Shown: in pieces, positions 55,600 through 64,000 of the stretch
Layout of the letters: each line of letters opens with the position of its first letter
Numbering within the stretch: position 1 is the first letter of the stretch
Source: Bimuria novae-zelandiae CBS 107.79
Lineage: Eukaryota; Ascomycota; Dothideomycetes; Pleosporales; Didymosphaeriaceae
Length of the DNA stretch: 64,000 nt
Direction of reading: 5' to 3'
Assembly: GCA_010015655.1 (NCBI GenBank)
Contig: ML976660.1
Span: 815,015-879,014, forward strand
Made by a program: the position numbers and the translations under genes
Notes under the pieces: model-generated
Database searches by the model: none
What the model was told of the DNA's origin: nothing
What the model saw: only the letters and a program-made list of their open reading frames with translations

Positions 55600-57341
55600 A
55601 TTGCGAAGATTTGGACTGAGAGATGCGGAAGCGTGACTTGATCAGATTAGTACAGGCTGTATTCAAAGATTCCCGTTCAACACACCGGATCCAAGTAATC
55701 TTACGTCGTTATTTTATGCGAAGCAGACCGCCGTGAAGAAACGAGGCGCTAGTGCCCGTGCTCCTTACGGCGCTATTATATTGAGTCGGGTTATGGCTTC
55801 ATATGGACAGGGCTTTGACGAATCAGACATGAGCTTGATGAAAATGTACTCGACGTGGAGTGGATCGAGATGAGATTCTGTTGGATTGACAATGCTTGAA
55901 AGTTGAGTATTGATATGGTATTTTTAAATGTGAGCGACGCTTCGCAATTGAGGACGCTGGTCTCCGCCAACGGTGAACGACTAGTTGTTTTTTCTGTCGG
56001 CATAATCATCCGTCAAAGATTCCTGCCATAGTCCTGACCAGGTTTTTGTGCCCTAAACACTGTATCGGTACCGAACAAGTGAGTTGATATCAGAAGGTTT
56101 CCGTACCCGGATTGGTGGCGATTGTAATTACGCAAGGAGCAAATTACACTTCAGGCACGCAAGGGTTCCGTCATGGGACATATCAAATCGTCTGTGAAGT
56201 ATCAAAAGTAAGCAAGGATCCATGCGGCGAACCGAAGGTCGTTCACCAGTAGAAGTAGCTCGGTTGAACGAATATGAACAACGGACCAATGAGCCATTGT
56301 GATTTGATACCGTTGGTGTGATCCAGATATGCGAACCCGAAACTCCGAGCCGCGTGGTAGCGATTCAGTTGAAGCGTTGGGCAAACGGCATGGTATATTT
56401 GGATTTGTATGATCTGAATACGAGGCCTAGAGTTGGGTAAGGCTGATGGTTGCATGGCAGCCACATTAGACAGCAGCCACATCCCTCTTTCATCTCGCAT
56501 CTCCCAGAACAAGGAAAATCGTACGAGGATCGAGCCACTTTTGTTCAACAGGACGAACGAAGCGGAGACTAATCGGGCACCACCGATAGGTTCAGGAATA
56601 TTTGCTTTTGTTGCTACCGCGGACATAATCGACCTATAGCCGGGTTTACTCGTCCTATTAGGCAAGGTGTGGAAAGGGATCTCGCACAAGTATGCGATAT
56701 CGACTGGTGCTGCATGGTATGAATCTTAATCGGTGCATGGTGCACGTGTCGCCCTCGCCCGATTAGGAGACATGGTTGTTGCAGGGGTGTCGAACGAGCG
56801 TCCATAGGGTAACGTTAACCTCAACCAAACCTTAACATAAGCCATAACACGTAGCGATCCTGGAGATCCAGCGTCAATTGATGCCCGACACAAAAACCGA
56901 TCTCAGCACCGGTAGGATTCCACTGGCATTGTGCCCGACGGCGTTTGACCAAGGGATACCGCCGCATATGCAGGAGTTGTGTCAATCGCGAGAAGCAGCA
57001 GTGCTGTGTGGCGTCGCTAGAGATCTTTCCCTCGGGACTTCAGGCTGCAAGCCCTGGGTTCCACCCGTTCATGGTGGCTTGAAGGTAGCCGTTTGTAGAC
57101 AGTTTGTAATTTGCCGCGAATCTGGATGATGAGCTTGATAATCGTACGATGTTACTGTAGGCTGTCGCGAGCTGGATGAAGCCTGTAAGCGAGTTACGTT
57201 AACTGTAGCTGGTGATTTGGTCCGCTTGATGGTAGAGATGGCCGATCCGAAGCGATGAATGATGTGAGGACGTGGAGGGTTCGGCCTAATGCGCGGCTAA
57301 TCCCATCTAGGACAGGCTCGCTCGCCCTTGCTATGTGCATC
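55600..57341. other. Gene-poor stretch, no gene seen
   Basis: Short overlapping ORFs only. The first 200 bases are the promoter of the minus-strand F-box/LRR-like gene. Confidence 0.5.
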
Positions 57342-57343
57342 TA

Positions 57344-57574
57344 CGAGGAGCTCGTTTTTAGTGAGTCATATGCCAAGGTACTTCTATCTAACAGTACCAC
57401 ACCACAACTCTTTAAAATAATAATAAAAAATATTGAATATATAGGAAAATAGCCCTAAATGATCTCTTTTACCTCCTATACTATTATAAATTATCATCAA
57501 ATATTATGGTTGTGGTGCAGCACTGTCATCTCGAAGATACCTTGGCATATGACTCACTAAAAACGAGCTCCTCG
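57344..57574. mobile_element. MITE with long terminal inverted repeats
   Basis: 231 bp. The first and last 37 bases are perfect inverted repeats (57344-57380 and 57538-57574, beginning CGAGGAGCTCG), and weaker pairing continues to about 70 bases. TA on each side (57342-57343, 57575-57576) fits a Tc1/mariner/pogo-type target duplication. The centre is AT-rich and non-coding. Confidence 0.85.
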
Positions 57575-57576
57575 TA

Positions 57577-60571
57577 GACTGCTGTAGTGTGCGGCCATTC
57601 TCGTCATCGCATCCGATGTCTTCGCAACTTGTTCGACGTGTTATTGCTCCGCGTGGCATACGCACTTCAGGTCCCCATTGATGTATCGAACATGGCGTGC
57701 TCGAGCGGGTGTAGCCTGCACCAAAATGTCCCCGCCCAACACCATGTCTATCGCTAGCATTCATCAGCGGACGTACAATTCCACCATGAACTGGAACTGC
57801 AATCACTCAGCTCGCGTGTGGCACTCAGCTAACGGCGCCACTGACTGTCAATCTTGCAATTCGTACCGAAAGTGTGTGGCTGGCCCTGGAAGACAATGAT
57901 TGCCACTCGACCGGGACCGACCACGCGAGGGGCTCGAGAACACAGCATGGTAGATACGTCAAACGTCTACCAAGCTGGTGGGAATAACTCATACACGCTG
58001 TAAAGCCGATCAAGGACTTCATGCGGTTTACCTATTTTCTCTTTAGTCGATGCGGCGTTCCACAATATGTCAAGACGCAGTCATGCTCACCTCTCGGGAA
58101 AATCAACACCGAGATAGTCGTATCGCGGATTGATTTAACAGCGATAAGTAAGCTTAGATAGGCTGAATCTCTGGGCCACATCTGCATGGCTGGCAATGGA
58201 GATATCCCTAGTTAGTCTCGACTATGACGAAGCACTCACGGGCGGACCGGAACACCAAACGTCGCTGCTTGTAGCATCGATCGGCGGTAAAGGCGATATA
58301 TATCACTAGGGGATCAAGTATAAAATCTCCGCGGTCGATATGATATGACAAGTCTTTTCAACAGAAGACCGCTTTCGTTGCGGACATCACACCATACCCA
58401 CCCATCAGCTTGGCTGCTAAGCCCAAAATGTGCGCAAAATTGTACCACTTCAGCCATAATCCTTGAAGGTCTTCTAGAACACTTCTACGACACGTGGGAT
58501 AATGCGGCTGTGACGCCTCAGTTGCTTCCAGCCGGGCCTAAAAGCCTGGCGGAACACCCATGTGGACGCCACTAAAAACCTTCTAGATGGACACGAGAAC
58601 TTTCTTAATCGGAGATTTGAAACCTTTACGAATTTAAAAGTCGATGTTCATGCACAATATCAATTCCACAATGGTTTGGATGATGTCGAAACCATGTAAG
58701 CGGGACTGAACTGAGATCCCATAGCTCACTTCATTCACTGCCCCTGTTTTTCACCTAAAACAAGTAACTCACGTCTATTATGATGTTGAATTCGATGGAG
58801 CATAACCATCGTACGTTCTTAAACTGAAATGCTCGAACTGGCGCCTATTTCCGCCACTTTTGCAGCTAGAGTACCTAGGCCACGCAATGAATCTACGGTC
58901 AGGGCTGTTTGGTACGTCATCGAATCACAATGAGACGATATAACGTACGATGAATGATTCTCTCTGTCAGCTCCGAGGAGGCTCTAAACCACAGGAGGCT
59001 CACAATTCGCACGACCATGTTGGTGGCTCATCTGTCGCGTGGTGATCTCGCCGACCTCGTGGCAGCCTCTTCCTGCATAATTACCATATCCTAAAGCTAC
59101 TTAACCGTCAGCTGACGTCTGTTCTTTTGGGGAACTACTGCGAACTACTCTGACCGTGTGTAACTGCTACCTTCGCACGCATGCAGAAATCATCCGGAGG
59201 AGAGCCTATCATCTTCGCCGACAGTTTTGCTTCTTCAAGATCTTATAGCTTTACGGTCTAGTATACGCAGTCCGCAACCAAAGCACCATCTAGTAGGGTC
59301 GTTGATAGCGACAACGGAGAGTCTAAGAACACTACAATACAGTTCACAGGTACATAGGTTACTACGGGATTACTAGATTAGTATCTGAGTACACGTCCAC
59401 GAATGTGTGCTGCTTAGACCGTTGATTGTTCCAATCACAGTACAAACACAGTAAGCGTGTCACTATATAATCCGGCGAGCTCATCCACACATGCACTTCC
59501 ATCGACTATTGTTAAGACTTTGCATACTTACATTTCCCCCGTCCTCCCACCCCCCTTAGTCCTTCCTTTTTCACCCGCTTAACCTTGTATTATCTATGCC
59601 CACGCCATCATCGACAAATGCTACCTTACAAGTCACCGCAGCTTCCCAGCAGTACGCGCGAGCAACCCGGCTCTCGCTCAGGAGACCTAGGCTTGTCATC
59701 CCGATCTGCCTGCAAACCCATCAGCCGTTCAAACTTCCAAGCTAGTCAAATGGCGCTCCACAGTGGGCCGATAGGGCTGAGCAAAAGCAATTCACTCCTC
59801 TGATATTTCCACCCATCGGAACTGCACAAGCCACTACTCAACCCGCCAAAAACCACACGAGACCATACCTACCATAGGTACAAGCAAGCCCCACCCCAAC
59901 GCGCCAAAAGACCACACCCTTCAATACTGCCCAGGTGGTATCGCCACACGTGGCAGCCTCACCGGGTCGGCCGTACAAAGCCGCACGCGAGATACGTTAC
60001 ACAACCTCATTTTGTCCGCCCGAGGTTCCACAGACCCACCATTTCGGCATCGAGGCCTCTGACAGGCAGCTGACGGGACCGCACGGCACCGGTTCGCGTT
60101 CTCTCGGCTCGAATGCGAGCGAAGTCATGTTCATCAGCCCATTTGGTATTCAATCAGGCCACTCTGCGACCGTCTCGGTCCATTCTCTTCCACGTGGCTG
60201 AACCCATGGTGGTACAGATAGACGCACAAGATGTGTGAAGAACAGCGGGAGAAGAACATGGAGTACACATAGACATAAGATTACTTCCCCAACCATCGAA
60301 CCGTCTACTCTAATCCCACACCAGACTTCCCTAGAAGAAGATCGGAAGCACCTGAAGACATACTTGTACAATGGCAGTAATGCTCCACGCTGGCACCGAA
60401 CAAAAGGGCCGTCATGTTTTGATACATATTCAACGCCCCTCACATGCTGGGCAGCACAGGACCCAAACACTGCGTTGCCACCTAAACCCCCCTTTGCGCA
60501 AGAACCCTCTGCGCTTAGTCTAGAGGGGTTTTCCAAGCCACACTCCCAAGCCTGCATGCACGTCGGCTCGT
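57577..60571. other. Gene-poor stretch, no confident gene
   Basis: 3 kb of short, interrupted ORFs. One possible start is ATG 59597 (plus, about 50 aa), preceded by a C/T-rich tract (59530-59580) that looks like a fungal core promoter, but no gene could be assembled behind it. The right end is the 3' flank of PDB1. Confidence 0.45.
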
Positions 60572-62001
60572 TTATACTCGCAGGAGCTTCGCCGCGTACG
60601 ACGTTATCAGCTGCTCGGTCGGGAAGCTCATCTCCTCGAGCTTCTGAGCGTAGGGCGTCGGTACTTCGGCGCCGGTGACACGCGCGGGGGGCGAGTCAAG
60701 GTAATCGAAAGCGTATTCGCAAGCGAGAGTGATGATCTCGGAGGCGACGCCAAAGGACGGGTAGCCCGATTCGACAACGAGAAGGTTGCCAGTCTTCTTG
60801 ATCGACTTGACGATGGCTTCGATGTCGAGCGGCTTGATCGAGCGCAGATTGATGACTTCAGCCTCGACACCGTATTGCTTCTTGAGCTGCTCCGCGGCGA
60901 CGAGCGATTGGCCGACGCAGCGAGAGAGGGTGACTATGGTGAGGTCCTTGCCGGGGCGCTCGATCTTGGCCTTGCCGATCTGGTGGCTGTTAGCTAAATG
61001 CATCTGGATGGTTTGTGAGAGTTTCGTACGGGAATGACGAAGTCGTCCTTCTGAGCGGCTTCGCTCATGGGGAAGGAGAGACCGTAGAGAAGCCTGGAAC
61101 CGAGTTAGACGCCGTGTAGCCAAGATTCATGGATATTCCTACTCGTTCTCCAAAACGACCACCGGGTTAGGGTCCCGGATGGCCGCCTTCAACAGACCCT
61201 TCGCATCCTCTGCGCTGTATGGTGAAACCACCTTCAATCCCGGAATGCTTCCGTACCACGCACTGTAGTCCTGAGAGTGCTGAGCGGCCACACCGGCAGC
61301 GAAGCCGTTGGGTCCACGGAAGGTGATGTTGCAGGGCTGGATACCGCCGGACATGTAGTGTGTCTTTGCGCCGGAGTTGATGATCTGGTCAATGGCCTGC
61401 ATGGCGAAGTTGAAGGTCATGAACTCGCACTGCATCCACTTGTTAGCTGCCGGTGACCAAACCCCAATGTGTGCGACTTACAACCGGGTGGAGGCCAGCC
61501 AATGCAGCACCCACACAGAGACCGGCGAAACCAGACTCGGTGATAGGGCTGTCGATAACCCTCTTCTCGCCGAAGCGGTCGAGCAGACCTTTTGTGACCT
61601 TGTACCTACAGCCCTCGTCAGCGCGCTATTCGCCGAGCATCCACCACCGCACCGCGCAAAGCCAGACAACACACATCTGAGTGTTTTACTCCTCAGAGAT
61701 GGTTCCAAAATTTCCCGGTGCCCAATTGACGTGTAGAAACGGCGACATACGCTCCGTTGTACTGCGCGACTTCCTCACCTAGCACGAAGACCTTCTCGTT
61801 TGCCTCCATTTCTTCGGCCATGGCCTCGTTCAGTGCCTCTCGCACCGTCATCTCCTTGACCCCACCATCGGAGGCATATCTCCTGGCGACGATTGACGGC
61901 GTGATAACGGCAGGGCGGAACGCGGGTCGGAAAGCAGGAGCTGCTGAGCGGGAAGCTGACAGCAGGCGGGAAGCCGGTCGGAGAAGCTTGGAGGCAGCCA
62001 T
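60572..62001 (-). CDS. PDB1: Pyruvate dehydrogenase E1 component, beta subunit
   Basis: Five exons, complement: 61751-62001, 61482-61605, 61143-61429, 61030-61093, 60572-60979, giving 377 aa with consistent phases. With the alpha subunit it forms the thiamine-diphosphate E1 enzyme that decarboxylates pyruvate in the mitochondrial matrix. The first 35 residues are Arg/Ser/Ala-rich without acids ([19 protein letters not shown]), a clear mitochondrial targeting peptide. Then [82 protein letters not shown] and, at the C-terminus, [15 protein letters not shown]. All are diagnostic for the beta subunit. Introns are 49-52 nt except the first (145 nt). Confidence 0.95.
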
Positions 62002-62473
62002 TGGGTTGGCGATATGGGGGTGGGAGGACGAGGAGAGAGAGGGCCGCGGACGGGAGATGGCCGGTGTGCGAAGGTGTGGTTGTTGACGGGTTTCGAAAGT
62101 TTCTCTTCGGTCGGGATCGGAGGTTCCCAACGAGAAGTTGGGCGTCCGTGCGGGCAGAGCTATCTACCCGTTAGACAACCCAACATGGCCAAGCACCGGT
62201 GCTGCTTAGTTGCAGCCCTGTCACGGTAAGCGGACTGAGGAGAGCCATTATTCTTGTTGTGATTATGCGTATCAACACCTTGCTCAACCAGAGCACCATG
62301 CATTAATCTACACGAATGCTCTAACTATGCTGACCATGACTGCGTTTACATTACTGCAGATCGCTCCTTTTCAACATGCTAATATTACAACGATGTAGGG
62401 ATGCAAATGATCAAGAAATTGCCCCAATCCGAAGACCCGCAGACTGAAAGAAACGAAGAGAGGTAGCGACCAT
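62002..62473. other. PDB1 promoter and ERG6 3' flank
   Basis: 472 bp between two minus-strand genes. No other feature recognised. Confidence 0.6.
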
Positions 62474-63714
62474 CTACGCGTCTGCCGGCTTGCGACCAAC
62501 CATCAGGTACATTGGCGTGAAAAGCTTCTCCTTTCCGCCTGCGACAAGGCAGTCGGCTGCGAGCGCAAGACTGTCGGCAGTCTTCTGGGTCCCCTTTGGC
62601 GCAACTCCGATGGTTTCGAGGGCACCAACGATTCTGTGGACGAAACCACGACCAATCTTAGTCATTCGCAGAATCGTAAGGATGTCGCCTAGAGTCTGAG
62701 TGTACTTGAGCTGGCCAGCGAGCGGCCAGTACCAAGGCGCGGGGTCCTCGTCGCGGTCAGCCAAATCCTCGTGGTGCTCCATCACGAAGCCAGCAGCCTT
62801 CATGGCCTTGAGAGCCACCTCGATCTTCTCCATGTTCGATATACCGTCACCAATCTCGATACCGAGACGGATCTCTCGGTGCTCGGGGTTGTCATTGTCG
62901 TACTTGTCGGTCATGAGCCACTCGTAGACGCCAAAAACGCCTCCGGGCTTGAGCACGCGGAAGATCTCGCTGTAAATACCCTCAAGAGACGGCGCATGTA
63001 CAGTGGCTTCGATTGCGTAGACGGCGTCGAACGAGTTGTCAGGGAAGGACATTTGCTGGACTATTTGTCAGCTAATGTGTAACACGATGTGGGTCTGAGC
63101 ATACCATGAAGTCGCCCTTTGTGAACTTGAGCTTGTGCGAAAGACCCTCCTTCTCAGCGTAGTGCGTTGCGCGTTCGATTTGGTAGTCGTTGTTGTTCAA
63201 TCCAACGACATTGACGTTGGCGAACTTGACAATCTCCCTAGCAGGTCCTCCGACACCGCATCCCACATCGAGCACGCGCATGTTGTCGTTCAAGCCCATC
63301 TTGTGCGCGAGGTAGTGCTCATGGCGGGCAATGGCTCGGTAGAAGCTCTCGCCGTACGCAAAACGGCAGAAGTGGAAACTCTGACCCCAGCCATATTCGT
63401 ACAAATCGGTAGCGAGGTTGTAGTAGTGCCTTGTAAGGGTGGCATATTCGTCGCGGCGGGCCTGGCCATTGTCAGAATCAGAGGCACAACCGCCCATTCA
63501 ATTGGCGTACCTTGCGTGTCTCCTCCGTCTCGTCCGAGGCCGCCTTGTTGTCCCAGTGCTTGAAGTACTCGTCCACGGCAGCCTGTTGGGCGGCCTTGTC
63601 TTTCTTGAGCATGGCAGTCATGCCACCCTTAGCCTGGGAGGATGTGCCATGCATGACCTTGTTGAACTCCGCATCGCGGGAGTGGTCCTCCTTCTCGAGG
63701 GCAACGGGGGACAT
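62474..63714 (-). CDS. ERG6: Sterol 24-C-methyltransferase
   Basis: Three exons, complement: 63511-63714, 63105-63461, 62474-63055, giving 380 aa, the normal length. The enzyme adds a methyl group from S-adenosylmethionine to C-24 of zymosterol or lanosterol in ergosterol synthesis, at the ER or lipid droplets. The sterol-binding region [14 protein letters not shown] and the SAM-binding motif [15 protein letters not shown] are intact, followed by [24 protein letters not shown] and [17 protein letters not shown]. The start ATG 63714 begins [19 protein letters not shown]. Both introns are 49 nt with CTGAC-type branch sites. The gene's promoter runs to the window edge. Confidence 0.96.
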
Positions 63715-64000
63715 TTTGGAAAAGTAGAAAGGTTGAAACCGAATCGAATTGGTGCAGGGAACGTGAGATATGGGCGGGTTTGGGAAGAACGGAGTCAGAA
63801 CAGTCAATTTGTGCAGCAGCGAAAATGTAGAGCAGAAAGCTACTCTTAAGGAGAAGTCGCAAAGGAGAAAGTGTCGGTGGGAAATATGCTGGCCGCACCC
63901 AGCGCCTTCTGATTGGGCAGACGCGGCTGGGGTGAAAGATACGGTGCGTACGCGACGCTAAGAAAGCCCGCCACCAGCTTGACCGGCTCCGCTTCGTCGC
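63715..64000. other. ERG6 promoter region
   Basis: 286 bp upstream of the ERG6 start, cut by the window edge. No other gene seen. Confidence 0.6.

Overview
The window is nuclear DNA of a filamentous ascomycete (Pezizomycotina; I would guess Dothideomycetes, but the sequence alone does not settle the class). The reasons are many short introns of about 45-75 nt with GT..CTAAC/CTGAC..AG signals, fungus-specific families (Zn2Cys6 regulator, SFL1-type HSF repressor, MCP1, GH55 exo-glucanase, ERG6) and fungal transposon relics. I recognised no tRNA, rRNA or CRISPR array. About twenty protein genes are supported. For most multi-exon genes I placed introns by eye and checked that exon lengths sum to whole codons.

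Layout. 0-14 kb is mostly decayed: a cytochrome P450 pseudogene (about 1.26-3.05 kb) with a foldback insertion; a VIP1-like RRM protein with two metallothionein-like C-terminal modules (3.9-4.9 kb); an intact Zn2Cys6 regulator hidden by five introns (7.9-9.5 kb, minus); and about 4.9 kb with no resolved gene. 14.4-20.9 kb is a housekeeping block: PRP4 splicing kinase, a C2H2 zinc-finger protein and the mitochondrial protein MCP1. A 566-bp hAT derivative sits in the divergent intergenic region of the last two. 20.9-24.9 kb is a decayed maltose-type locus: an alpha-glucosidase pseudogene (minus) and a sugar-transporter pseudogene (plus), separated by a complete 1.24-kb non-autonomous LTR element with identical LTRs.

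25.9-43.3 kb holds a hypothetical protein, a large TBC Rab-GAP, a UBE2L3-like E2 enzyme, a BTB protein, an SFL1-type regulator with a GC-AG intron, and an F-box protein. 43.3-45.8 kb is a degenerate repeat-like stretch. 45.9-55.6 kb holds XPT1, inositol monophosphatase, a hotdog thioesterase, a secreted GH55 exo-beta-1,3-glucanase and an F-box/LRR-like protein. 55.6-60.5 kb is gene-poor and contains a 231-bp MITE. The right end carries pyruvate dehydrogenase E1 beta (PDB1) and sterol 24-C-methyltransferase (ERG6), both minus.

There is no operon logic. The genes are mainly independent housekeeping loci alternating with decayed, transposon-bearing patches. The only functional pairing I infer is the dead maltase/permease pair. 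The P450 pseudogene and the Zn2Cys6 regulator might be remnants of one secondary-metabolism locus, but that is weaker. I found no clear new multi-gene system. The most unusual items are the RRM-metallothionein fusion, the small LTR element with an apparent half-tRNA primer site, and the in-frame stop-free intron in the gene for the splicing kinase itself.
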